Of a stretch of DNA of 10,782 nt, positions 1-7,058 are shown piece after piece. The stretch covers positions 1 through 10,782 of the forward strand of contig QMUN01000010.1 of assembly GCA_003660605.1 (NCBI GenBank). Reading direction: 5' to 3'. This stretch comes from Thermococci archaeon (GTDB taxonomy: Archaea > Methanobacteriota_B > Thermococci > Methanofastidiosales > B48-G16). The position numbers were made by a program, and so were the translations under genes. The notes under the pieces were generated by a model. That model saw only the letters and a program-made list of their open reading frames with translations. It was not told the origin of the DNA and made no database searches. Position 1 is the stretch's first letter; each line of letters starts with the position of its first letter.

Positions 1-5
1 AAAAA

Positions 6-15
6 CTTTATAAAT
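6..15 (+). promoter_or_regulatory. TATA box of the CARF regulator/RNase operon
   Basis: The sequence CTTTATAAAT matches the archaeal TATA box. Its centre lies about 25-26 bp before the ATG at 36, which is the usual archaeal distance from TATA to transcription start. The transcript is therefore predicted to begin at or within a base or two of the start codon (leaderless). There is no Shine-Dalgarno sequence between the box and the ATG, which agrees with this. The A-rich bases 1-5 could be the BRE. Confidence 0.7.
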
Positions 16-35
16 GATGAAAATAATTATTATAC

Positions 36-782
36 ATGAACAGAAAAAAGGGAACACACATAGTTGCCGCAGGATTCGAGTACGACAGAATTGTGAAACC
101 CATGCTTGAGTATCCTGCCAACAAATTAATTATGCTGAGGAACAATGGAGATAACTACCTTCGGTCATCTGCAATAGCAAACCATTTTCTTCAGAAGCTG
201 AAAGAATTCCCCGTGGAGATCGAAGAAGTCAGTATCGACATATACGATTTCGATAACGTCTTTCTTAAAATGCTGGAACTGATAAAAAAGGAAATAAAAG
301 AAAGAAGTGTGTATGTTAATATCTCTTCGGCTCCGAAGGTAACATTAGTTGCCATGATCTCCGCTGTCTTCTTTATGCGAGGTAAAGGCGATATTGAGAT
401 CATATACTGTAAGCCTGAAGAGTATCTACTTCCTAAAATAATCGAGACTCTTGACAGCAAAATGAAAACTGAGTTCATGGATCATGGAAGTGGTATTGGA
501 GTAAAGGAGTACGAATCCATACCAATATTTCCTATAGAGGAAGTCACAGATACCGACATAAAAATACTGAAGGTATTGATCGATAAGAAGGGTGCAGAAT
601 CGATAAAAGAGCTCGTGGAATCTATAAATAAAGATGGATCCGACATACAGAGATCCAGTATTCAGTATCGGCTGGAAAAACTGGAAGAGAAAGGTCTCAT
701 CTTAAAGGAGAGGGAAGAAAAAAGAGTGAGATTGTTTATCACCAGGATAGGCGAGATATATCTTAAAGGAGGATCCCCATGA
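36..782 (+). CDS. CARF-domain winged-helix transcriptional regulator, HFX_2341/DUF6293-like
   Basis: This is a predicted ligand-sensing DNA-binding protein of 248 residues. Residues about 7-140 resemble the Rossmann-like CARF fold. They include the first strand and loop HIVAAGFEYDRIVKP and, at 94-101, VNISSAPK, the position where CARF proteins carry their conserved N/S/T-rich ligand loop ending in a basic residue. Residues about 168-244 form a winged helix, with TDTDIKILKVLIDKKG followed by a helix reading SSIQYRLEKLEEKGLI that looks like a recognition helix. The layout matches Csa3-like and haloarchaeal HFX_2341 proteins; CARF domains of the first group bind cyclic oligoadenylates, but the ligand here is inferred, not shown. 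The stop codon overlaps the RNase start (ATGA, 779-782), so the two are probably made together and the regulator may control its own operon. No CRISPR or cas gene is visible. The family call is fairly sure; the ligand and targets are unknown. Confidence 0.8.
   Translation: MNRKKGTHIVAAGFEYDRIVKPMLEYPANKLIMLRNNGDNYLRSSAIANHFLQKLKEFPVEIEEVSIDIYDFDNVFLKMLELIKKEIKERSVYVNISSAPKVTLVAMISAVFFMRGKGDIEIIYCKPEEYLLPKIIETLDSKMKTEFMDHGSGIGVKEYESIPIFPIEEVTDTDIKILKVLIDKKGAESIKELVESINKDGSDIQRSSIQYRLEKLEEKGLILKEREEKRVRLFITRIGEIYLKGGSP
765..774 (+). promoter_or_regulatory. Strong Shine-Dalgarno site for the MBL RNase
   Basis: AAAGGAGGAT lies inside the last codons of the CARF gene, about six bases before the ATG at 779. 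It fixes that start codon. It also shows that the second gene of the operon is read by SD-dependent initiation, unlike the leaderless first gene. Confidence 0.8.
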
Positions 783-2170
783 ATATACAAGTTTTAGGCG
801 GAGCCAAAGAGATCGGCGGCAATAAGATTCTGGTCAATCATGAAGATACGCGAATTCTTCTGGATTTTGGAATGAGTTTTTCAAAGTCATCTTATTACTT
901 TTCCGAGTTTCTGCAGCCGAGAAAATCTTCTTCATTGAGAGATTTTTTCGAGTTTGATCTTCTCCCTGATATTTCGGGAATCTACAGAGAAGACTATCTC
1001 AAACATATGGGAAGAAAGAAAGAGAATAGAAGTATCGATGCTCTCTTTTTAAGCCACGCACACATGGATCACTCAGCTTACATTCACTTTTTGCGGAAGG
1101 ACATTCCTATATACTGTACAGAGCCGACAAAGATAATTTTACAGTCCATTGAAGAAACTGGAAAAGGAACATTTTCTGATCTCTACACGTACTGTGAAGC
1201 ATTCTCATTCTATAAAAATAAAAAAGGAGAGATGAGCAGGGTGAACAGGAGAAAAGAAAAATACGTTACTAAAAGAGAGTACAATATAATGGAACCAAAA
1301 AAGAAAGTAAAAATAGGGTCTCTTGAAGTGGAAATGGTTCCCGTAGACCATTCACTTCCCGGTGCATGTGGTTTCATTATATATACGGACGAAGGAAACT
1401 TGGTTTATTCAGGTGACCTGCGATTTCACGGTCTTCATGGTGAAAAAAGTTACAAATTCATTGAAAGAGCAAAAGAAGCAGAACCGGAACTCTTTCTCTG
1501 CGAAGGAACAAGAATAGATGATAATAGAAAAGATAGTGAAGAGAAAGTGAAGAATGAAATGGGAGAGCTGATCTCGCAAAGTGAAGGAATAGTCTTCGTT
1601 GAACATCCAAAAAAAGATACCGATAGAGTAAAAACGATCTATGATGCAGCAAAAAGTAATGAAAGAGAGTTTGTTATTGATCTCAAGCTTGCCTATCTTA
1701 TAGAAAAGCTTGGAAAAATGTCTTCCCTTGATATAAAAGATACAATGATCCTGATACCTAAAAAGAAATGGGGTCTTATAGGCAGAGAAGACGTACCTGG
1801 GGACCAGGTACTCAAGGATTATGAAACATGGGAAAGAGATTTCATAGTTAGAAGCAATACTGTAAGATGTGAAGAACTGAAAAAAAATCCGAAAGATTAT
1901 GTTGTCTCCACAAGTCTCTGGGAGATGAATCAGTTAGTTGACATACAACCAAAAAATGCTATCTGGATAAAATCCAACTGCGAGCCCTTCTCAGAAGATA
2001 TGGAGTTAGACGAGAAAAGAAAAAAGCACTGGCTGGAGCATTTTGGAATAAAGGAATACTCTGCACATGCTTCAGGACATGCTTCAGGCCCTGAGATAAA
2101 ACAGATGATAAAAGAGATCGATTCAAAAGAAGTGATCCCTATACACACAGAGCATCCGGAGATGTTTTGA
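779..2170 (+). CDS. Metallo-beta-lactamase/beta-CASP ribonuclease, RNase J-like
   Basis: The 463-residue protein is predicted to be a zinc-dependent cytoplasmic RNase (exo- and/or endonuclease) of the RNase J/beta-CASP group. Visible motifs in order are: N-terminal GGAKEIGGNK (7-16); the zinc motif HAHMDH (93-98); H191 in PVDHSLPG; D213 in YSGDLRFHG; a beta-CASP insert from about 240 starting FLCEGTR (E242); HASGHASG (430-437); and P454-I-H456 near the end. A long insert (about 32-86, with FLQPR and LLPDISGIYRED) lies between the first strand and the zinc motif; I recall this from a subset of archaeal MBL proteins. The protein stops directly after IHTEHPEMF, whereas relatives, as I recall them, usually continue for roughly 15-25 residues. 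The other two frames downstream do not restore a tail, so the short end looks native. It is coupled to the CARF gene upstream. An RNA substrate is inferred from family. Confidence 0.8.
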   Translation: MNIQVLGGAKEIGGNKILVNHEDTRILLDFGMSFSKSSYYFSEFLQPRKSSSLRDFFEFDLLPDISGIYREDYLKHMGRKKENRSIDALFLSHAHMDHSAYIHFLRKDIPIYCTEPTKIILQSIEETGKGTFSDLYTYCEAFSFYKNKKGEMSRVNRRKEKYVTKREYNIMEPKKKVKIGSLEVEMVPVDHSLPGACGFIIYTDEGNLVYSGDLRFHGLHGEKSYKFIERAKEAEPELFLCEGTRIDDNRKDSEEKVKNEMGELISQSEGIVFVEHPKKDTDRVKTIYDAAKSNEREFVIDLKLAYLIEKLGKMSSLDIKDTMILIPKKKWGLIGREDVPGDQVLKDYETWERDFIVRSNTVRCEELKKNPKDYVVSTSLWEMNQLVDIQPKNAIWIKSNCEPFSEDMELDEKRKKHWLEHFGIKEYSAHASGHASGPEIKQMIKEIDSKEVIPIHTEHPEMF

Positions 2171-2184
2171 TATTCACCCACAAA

Positions 2185-2198
2185 CTTTAATAAATATA
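2185..2198 (+). promoter_or_regulatory. TATA box of the AI-2E/nnr/rlmE operon
   Basis: CTTTAATAAATATA lies in the 44-bp gap after the RNase gene. Its first C is exactly 30 bases before the ATG at 2215, as is also the case for the box at 6-15. A leaderless transcript is predicted. No Shine-Dalgarno is present between it and the start codon. Confidence 0.7.
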
Positions 2199-2214
2199 GG
2201 GAATAATAACTTTC

Positions 2215-3228
2215 ATGGAAAAAAGATACATGTTGATTCTTTTTGTGATAGTCTTACTGCTAAACTTATCTATATTCTACAGGATATTTACTCCTTTGAT
2301 ATATGCATTACTTGTTTCCTATCTTCTTTTGCCTTTGAACGATTATTTTGAGAAGATATTTAAAAACAGGGATGTAGCATCCGTTATAACTGTACTTATA
2401 ATAATTATTCCTTTCGTAGTTTTGATCTGGACGACTCTTGATACATTAATTAACGAAATAGTCAAGTTTTTGGAGAACCCTGATGCTTTTCTGAATAAAA
2501 TCTTGGATTTTGAAGAGTATTTGAAGAACTTTGGAGTAAATATATCATTTTCTTCTCAAATAGATACCATAATTGAAAAAGTAGAGAGCTACATTAATAT
2601 TGAAACAGCGTTTGATCTTCTTAAAAATATCTCTTACGCTACTCTGAATATTTTACTTTTTATATTTTCTACATTTTACTTTTTGAGGGATGGAAGAAAG
2701 TTAAAAGAGGTAACGGATACACTCATTCCAGCAGAGATAAAGAAGGAATATCTTAAGTTCACAAAAGAGCTGGGAAAAGTTCTGCAGGGATTATTCTATG
2801 GATACGTACTTACTGCAGGGATAACAGGTGTTCTCGCAGGAACAGGTTTTTATATTCTTGGAGTTTATTTTAACGTGTCTTATCTGGTCAACTACTCAGT
2901 TCTTTTGGGATTTTTAATATTTTTATTTGGTCTTTTACCAATATTGGGATCTCCAATGATCTATGTTCCAATAGCATTGGTAGAGATATTCAGTAAGCCC
3001 ATGCTCGCGCTCATTATACTTATCTTCGGGATAATCGTTTTAACATATCTCCCGACATTTGTTCTGACTCCATACATCTCAGAAAAAAAGAGTGAAGTCC
3101 ATCCTTTAATAATCCTCTTCAGTTTTGTTGCAGGTCCCATAGCTTTCGGGGTGCCAGGTTTCGTTCTCGGTCCTCTATTTTTATGTTCTTTGGTAGCATT
3201 ATACAGGGTGAAAAAAAATGAAAACTAA
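2215..3228 (+). CDS. AI-2E family (DUF20/YdiK-type) multipass membrane protein
   Basis: The 337-residue integral membrane protein has about seven to eight hydrophobic segments: a pair near 6-42, one at 55-73, one at 138-157, and a cluster over 192-328. The soluble stretch at about 78-135 lies between the third and fourth segments, as in the AI-2E family. Family hallmarks include FYFLRDGRKL (154-163), LLPILGSPMIYVPIAL (240-255) and the C-terminal HPLIILFSFVAGPIAFG...GFVLGPL (296-321). Members have been linked to autoinducer-2 export or sodium/proton antiport, but the archaeal substrate is unknown and an AI-2 role should not be assumed. The gene opens the operon directly behind a TATA box. Its last 11 bases overlap the next gene, whose Shine-Dalgarno lies inside this coding region. 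Confidence 0.88.
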   Translation: MEKRYMLILFVIVLLLNLSIFYRIFTPLIYALLVSYLLLPLNDYFEKIFKNRDVASVITVLIIIIPFVVLIWTTLDTLINEIVKFLENPDAFLNKILDFEEYLKNFGVNISFSSQIDTIIEKVESYINIETAFDLLKNISYATLNILLFIFSTFYFLRDGRKLKEVTDTLIPAEIKKEYLKFTKELGKVLQGLFYGYVLTAGITGVLAGTGFYILGVYFNVSYLVNYSVLLGFLIFLFGLLPILGSPMIYVPIALVEIFSKPMLALIILIFGIIVLTYLPTFVLTPYISEKKSEVHPLIILFSFVAGPIAFGVPGFVLGPLFLCSLVALYRVKKNEN

Positions 3229-4546
3229 AATTCTGGATATAAACTGCAAATATTACGGATTGGAGCCTAGAATACTGATGGAAAATGCAGGAAACGGAGT
3301 ATCCTCTATTATTACGTCTAAATTTGGAAAAAACAAGAAAATAGCAATTTTCTGCGGCCTGGGAAATAACGGAGGAGACGGATTCGTAGCTGCAAGATTT
3401 TTATCAAAGGAAAACAGAGTTAAAGTCTTTTTGATAGGTAACGAGAAGGATATAAAAACTAAAATAGCACTGGAGAACTGGAAGCTCCTTGATTTTACAA
3501 ACTGCAAAAAAGAAGACTTTAATTTTCAGGATATTGATTGTGATATAGTCGTAGACGCATTAATAGGCGTAGGAATCACAGGTGAATTAAAAGAGCCTAT
3601 AAAAAGCGTTGTTGAATACATAAACAAATTGAAAGAGAAAGGAGTTAAAGTTGTGAGTATAGATCTTCCCACTGGAGATTTAAAACCTGATCTTAACATA
3701 TCCATGCATTACAAAAAAACTGATGATTCTATTGTAGTGGATATAGGGATTCCAGATAAAATTGAGAATCTTACAGGACCTGGAGACGTAAAATACCTGA
3801 AAAAAAGAAAAAAAGACTCGCATAAAGGAGATAATGGAAGGGTTTTGATAGTCGGAGGAAGTGACAGATATCATGGTGCGCCCATTTACGCTGCTACAGC
3901 AGCGAGTAAAGTTGTGGATCTTGTTTACATCGCCACTCCGTGTGTTGACGTGATCAAAAATTACTCTCCAGATTTTATAGTCACGAAAGATATTATAGAT
4001 TACAATTATGACTCAGTTTTAATAGGTGTAGGCATGGGGATTAATGAAAAAGCCTTAAAGATAATGAAAAGATTTGAAAAAAAAGTGATAGATGCCGATG
4101 GGCTGAAAGTTCTTAAAAAAGACCTGGATCTTGCTGCAAACTCTATTCTAACACCTCACGAAAAAGAATTTGAGAATCTTTTCGGAAAACTTCCCGATAA
4201 CTTAGAAGAAAGGATCCAGAAAGTCAGGGATATCTCAGAAAAATACGACTGTACAATAATCTTAAAAGGAAAAGTAGACATAATAGCTGATAAAAAAGAA
4301 TACAAACTGAATTATACGGGGAATGAGGGAATGACTACCGGTGGTACAGGCGATGTTTTAGCTGGATTGACCTCTGGATTTTTTGCCAGAAATGAAGCTT
4401 TTCACTCTGCATGCGCAGCTTCATTTGTAAACGGTTTTGCAGGAGATCTCGTTTATTCTAAAAAAAACATATACTACACCACTTCGGATCTTCTGGATAA
4501 GATCAGCGATGCATTTGTTTTCTGCGAGAGTTTCGGAAATGTATAA
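3218..4546 (+). CDS. nnr: Bifunctional NAD(P)H-hydrate epimerase / ADP-dependent NAD(P)H-hydrate dehydratase
   Basis: This 442-residue fusion repairs hydrated NADH and NADPH (NAD(P)HX). The N-terminal YjeF_N epimerase domain (about 1-195) interconverts the R and S forms. The C-terminal ribokinase-like domain (about 200-440) dehydrates the S form at the expense of ADP in the archaeal/bacterial type. Epimerase signatures are LMENAG (20-25), GLGNNGGDGFVAARF (47-61), VVDALIGVG (111-119) and SIDLPTGD (147-154). Dehydratase signatures are HKGDNGRVLIVGGSDRYHGAP (202-222), IDADGLK (291-297), LTPHEKEF (311-318) and NEGMTTGGTGDVLAGL (369-384), with the catalytic Asp inside GTGDV. All key motifs are present; the protein is somewhat shorter than the roughly 500 residues usual for the fusion because of shortened loops. 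The ATG at 3218 overlaps the upstream gene by 11 bp and has an AGGGTGA ribosome site (3205-3211), which supports this start. Confidence 0.95.
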   Translation: MKTKILDINCKYYGLEPRILMENAGNGVSSIITSKFGKNKKIAIFCGLGNNGGDGFVAARFLSKENRVKVFLIGNEKDIKTKIALENWKLLDFTNCKKEDFNFQDIDCDIVVDALIGVGITGELKEPIKSVVEYINKLKEKGVKVVSIDLPTGDLKPDLNISMHYKKTDDSIVVDIGIPDKIENLTGPGDVKYLKKRKKDSHKGDNGRVLIVGGSDRYHGAPIYAATAASKVVDLVYIATPCVDVIKNYSPDFIVTKDIIDYNYDSVLIGVGMGINEKALKIMKRFEKKVIDADGLKVLKKDLDLAANSILTPHEKEFENLFGKLPDNLEERIQKVRDISEKYDCTIILKGKVDIIADKKEYKLNYTGNEGMTTGGTGDVLAGLTSGFFARNEAFHSACAASFVNGFAGDLVYSKKNIYYTTSDLLDKISDAFVFCESFGNV

Positions 4547-5114
4547 AATAAAAGACTATTACCATGAAAGGGCAAAGAAAGAAGGCTACAGATCACGCGC
4601 AGCTTACAAATTGAAAGAGATCAATAAAAGATTTAGATTGATAAGAAAGGGAGATTATGTCCTGGATCTGGGATGTTCCCCTGGCGGATGGCTTCAGGTA
4701 GCGAGAGAAATAGTCGGAGAAGGAGGATACGTTCTGGGTGTGGATAAACTCAGGACTTTGCCTTTGCAATATAACAACGTTGAGATAATAGAGAGCGATC
4801 TTGAAGATTTCCATACAGAGATGAAGTTTAATGTTGTTCTGTCAGATATATCTCCAAAGATAATGGGAAAAAGGGATGTTGACCAGTACAGATCCTATAT
4901 TCTGGCTAAAAAAGCATTAGAAGTAACGGAAAAAGTTTTGGAAGATAGGGGAAACTTTCTGGTAAAGATATTCCAGAGTGAAGACGTGAAAAGTTTTTCT
5001 GATGATCTCAGGAAAAGATTCGGATATGTAAAATTTTACAGGCCGAGATCTACAAGAAAGGGAAGTTCCGAGATCTATATAATCTGCAAATCCTTTAGAA
5101 CTTCCTGCTTATAG
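4539..5114 (+). CDS. rlmE: RlmE/FtsJ-type 23S rRNA (uridine-2'-O)-methyltransferase
   Basis: This 191-residue SAM-dependent methyltransferase is predicted to 2'-O-methylate the 23S rRNA A-loop (equivalent of E. coli U2552). It shows the FtsJ opening YYHERAKKEGYRSRAAYKL, the SAM-binding motif VLDLGCSPGGWLQVA (41-55), and the complete catalytic tetrad: K24 in AAYKL, D103 in VLSDISPK, K143 in FLVKIFQ and E178 in GSSEIYI. Archaeal homologues begin close to MYKIKDYY, so I place the start at 4539. A longer reading frame extends back to 4437 inside nnr, but its extra 34 residues look unlike the family. The chosen start overlaps the nnr stop by 8 bp; the ribosome site is weak, so coupled translation is likely. 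Some FtsJ relatives act on tRNA (Trm7), but the short compact form favours rRNA. The 3' end overlaps the convergent prenyl synthase gene. Confidence 0.93.
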   Translation: MYKIKDYYHERAKKEGYRSRAAYKLKEINKRFRLIRKGDYVLDLGCSPGGWLQVAREIVGEGGYVLGVDKLRTLPLQYNNVEIIESDLEDFHTEMKFNVVLSDISPKIMGKRDVDQYRSYILAKKALEVTEKVLEDRGNFLVKIFQSEDVKSFSDDLRKRFGYVKFYRPRSTRKGSSEIYIICKSFRTSCL

Positions 5115-6204
5115 CAAAATCAGCAAGTTTTTCAAAGAATTTCCTGCTTTCTTTATTTAGATTCTTCGGAATGCTGTTTTTAGCTTCTTTTATCAATTCT
5201 TTCTCCTTCGCTCTGCAGTATTTATATGCCCCTGTTTTTTTTATGATATTCCTTACTCCGTTTATCTCCTCCTTTGTGGCTGACCTGTTTCCGAAGGCTT
5301 TTTTAAATTTCTCTTTTCTCTGGTTTTTGGCATACTCGAGTGTTTTTATAGCTAGGAGAGTATTTTTTCCGAATTTTATGTCTGAATCGTTTGGTTTTCC
5401 AGTGCGTTTGCTCTTTCCAAAGCTCCCGAGAATGTCGTCATGTATCTGGAAGGCTCTCGCCATGTTCAGAGAATACTCATCCATGACTTTATAATTTTTA
5501 GCTCCAGCAAAAATTAATCCTATTCTTATAGGGTACATAAAAAGAATCCCGGTTTTTTCATCTATCATCTCGAAATATTCCTTTTCATTTATTTTTCTTT
5601 TTTCCATTAAAATGTCCAGAAGCTGACCTTCATTCAGCCTTAAGTACATTCTTCTATGTTGTTCCAATGCTTTTATTCTCAGTTCCTTGGAAAACTGCGA
5701 GTTTAAAACTTCTTCACTGAGCTCGTACAGGATATTTGAAGCAAGTACAGAGAGAGCGTAAGAAAATCTGGAAATATTTCTTTGCATCTCTATGATCCCT
5801 AAGACAGAGTCTTTTTTAATCCAGCTCTGTCCACTTTTATAGGCATTGAAATTAAAGCCTACAGATTTTAAAAATTTATCTGCATATATGGTGTTGAAAG
5901 TTTTCTTACCGTGTCTCACAACATCTTCATCCATAGCGTCATCCAAGATAAGAGACGCATTATGAACGAGTTCGCAAGAAACAGAGGCTTTTATAATATC
6001 GTCATTTACCTCATTTTTTATTCCATTAAAAGCAAAAATCATGCTCAATGGCCTCAATCTCTTGCCAGCACCCATTACTCTCACGATGTCTTTGTAAAAA
6101 TCTTTCAATATTATATTTTCATAATTTTTTGTAGTGGAATTTAGAACATCATTTAAATAAGACTCTATTTTTCCTGTTATTTCCGAATATTTATCTAAAA
6201 ACAT
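5095..6204 (-). CDS. Polyprenyl (GGPP-type) diphosphate synthase, atypical
   Basis: This is a trans-isoprenyl diphosphate synthase of 369 residues that condenses IPP onto allylic diphosphates for membrane lipids. It has GAGKRLRP (45-52), the first Asp-rich motif DDAMD (88-92), RLNEGQ (189-194), and the second motif DDILGSFG (256-263) followed by KRTGKPNDSDIKFGKNTLL, the archaeal GGPP synthase form. Two features are unusual. Residues about 100-145 hold roughly 35 extra residues between RHG (97-99) and the next conserved helix, and the usual Gly-Asp in that helix is replaced by LASNIL. The fifth residue before the first DD pair is Ala83, where C20-making archaeal enzymes, as I recall, mostly have Tyr or Phe; small residues there lengthen products in studied enzymes. 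The start has an AGGTGAT ribosome site (6208-6214) that overlaps the aspartate dehydrogenase stop codon, so the two are one operon. Family certain, chain length open. Confidence 0.88.
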   Translation of the reverse strand: MFLDKYSEITGKIESYLNDVLNSTTKNYENIILKDFYKDIVRVMGAGKRLRPLSMIFAFNGIKNEVNDDIIKASVSCELVHNASLILDDAMDEDVVRHGKKTFNTIYADKFLKSVGFNFNAYKSGQSWIKKDSVLGIIEMQRNISRFSYALSVLASNILYELSEEVLNSQFSKELRIKALEQHRRMYLRLNEGQLLDILMEKRKINEKEYFEMIDEKTGILFMYPIRIGLIFAGAKNYKVMDEYSLNMARAFQIHDDILGSFGKSKRTGKPNDSDIKFGKNTLLAIKTLEYAKNQRKEKFKKAFGNRSATKEEINGVRNIIKKTGAYKYCRAKEKELIKEAKNSIPKNLNKESRKFFEKLADFAISRKF

Positions 6205-6207
6205 TAA

Positions 6208-6214
6208 ATCACCT
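6208..6214 (-). promoter_or_regulatory. Shine-Dalgarno of the prenyl synthase, shared with the upstream stop codon
   Basis: On the minus strand TAG (the stop of aspartate dehydrogenase) runs straight into AGGTGAT, three bases before the ATG at 6204. This sets the start of the prenyl synthase and suggests a ribosome terminating upstream reinitiates here. Confidence 0.65.
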
Positions 6215-6962
6215 AGTATATTAATATTTCAGATTTTAAGCTTTTTATTAGATTCACAGCGGAAAATGCAGCAAGTATAGATGTTCTTTTATTCTCTGAA
6301 GGAAGATTATTAAAAATCAAGTTCATTTTTCCAAAAGATCCCTCTACATATATCTCGTGAATATTTGTATCCACGGAAGGATCAGCTATTATCCTCACAT
6401 ACGCTTCTTTATCAGCTGCAAGACTCAATGCTGCAGAGACATTTATATTCTTGGGAAACTTTTTTACAGCCTCTGAAGCATGACCTTCAAAAACTATTTT
6501 TTCTTTGATGATCTTAATTCCCAGCACCTCTGGATTTTTTCGCGTGGTAAGAACTATCTTTGTTATACCAAGTGAAGATGCAGTTTTAACAGCGTCCAAA
6601 CCTCCTATGGCTCCATGGGGGATATATATTTTGCAATTATTTCCTGATGCGAGTTTTTTTAACTTTGAAAGCAGCTGAGAATCTGCAAGGGCTCCAACGC
6701 TCATTATCAAAACATTTTTTCCATTCTCCAAAACTTTTGGAACTAAATCTCTCACCGCCTCTACAGATGCTGATTCCACGATCAGGTCAAGATCCATCTT
6801 TATAATTTTTTCGAAAGAACAGTTAATATCTCTATTTACAATCTTGCTTATTTTTTCCATGTTTTTCATGTTTCTGTCATAACATGCTAAAACTTCATCT
6901 TTAAAGTTTTCAGCTATCACGCTTCCTATGTATCCGCAACCTATGATACCAATTTTCATCAT
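6213..6962 (-). CDS. nadX: L-aspartate dehydrogenase
   Basis: This 249-residue NAD(P)-dependent enzyme oxidises L-aspartate to iminoaspartate, the substrate of quinolinate synthase in NAD biosynthesis. The Rossmann motif GCGYIG (8-13) opens the protein. Then come VESASVEAV (62-70), MSVGAL (87-92), PHGAIGGLDA (115-124), NVSAALSLA (174-182), and ADPSVDTNIHEIYVEG (193-208), in which H202 is the likely catalytic histidine. The NLPSENKRTSILAAFSA region (219-235) is the family's C-terminal signature with one residue missing from the usual NPKTS. Two ATGs stand in tandem (6960-6962 and 6957-6959). A TATA box at 6981-6990 is placed for a leaderless message starting at either. No quinolinate synthase or phosphoribosyltransferase of the NAD pathway is in the window; the partner gene is the prenyl synthase. 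Confidence 0.92.
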   Translation of the reverse strand: MMKIGIIGCGYIGSVIAENFKDEVLACYDRNMKNMEKISKIVNRDINCSFEKIIKMDLDLIVESASVEAVRDLVPKVLENGKNVLIMSVGALADSQLLSKLKKLASGNNCKIYIPHGAIGGLDAVKTASSLGITKIVLTTRKNPEVLGIKIIKEKIVFEGHASEAVKKFPKNINVSAALSLAADKEAYVRIIADPSVDTNIHEIYVEGSFGKMNLIFNNLPSENKRTSILAAFSAVNLIKSLKSEILIY

Positions 6963-6980
6963 GAATAATGAACCGAGATT

Positions 6981-6990
6981 ATATTTAAAG
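6981..6990 (-). promoter_or_regulatory. TATA box for aspartate dehydrogenase
   Basis: On the minus strand this reads CTTTAAATAT, centred 24 bp before the first ATG of the tandem pair and 27 bp before the second. It predicts a leaderless transcript; no Shine-Dalgarno is visible. A short palindrome, TTTAC-T-GTAAA (6991-7001), abuts the box where the BRE should lie and could be a regulator site. Confidence 0.6.
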
Positions 6991-7058
6991 TTTACTGTAA
7001 AAATAGGGTATTGTCTTGTCTCATTTCGATTTTTGTCTTATTTTACAAAACATGAAAA

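Noticed and set aside
1409..1652. Open frames opposite the MBL RNase gene
   Set aside because: Low-complexity Phe/Leu/Ser-rich translations, the antisense shadow of a Glu/Lys-rich gene, with no start signals.
2171..2214. Possible frameshifted continuation of the MBL RNase C-terminus
   Set aside because: Reading the other two frames gives no sequence resembling the expected family tail, and the stretch holds the next gene's promoter.
2215..3228. Autoinducer-2 exporter function for the AI-2E protein
   Set aside because: Only the family name implies this; no luxS or other quorum gene is present and many members act on other substrates.
4437..4538. Upstream extension of the rlmE reading frame
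   Set aside because: The extra 34 residues overlap nnr in another frame and look unlike the FtsJ N-terminus; MYKIKDYY at 4539 matches the family start.
5171..5494. 107-residue plus-strand frame opposite the prenyl synthase
   Set aside because: Hydrophobic antisense translation of a strongly recognised gene; no promoter or ribosome site.
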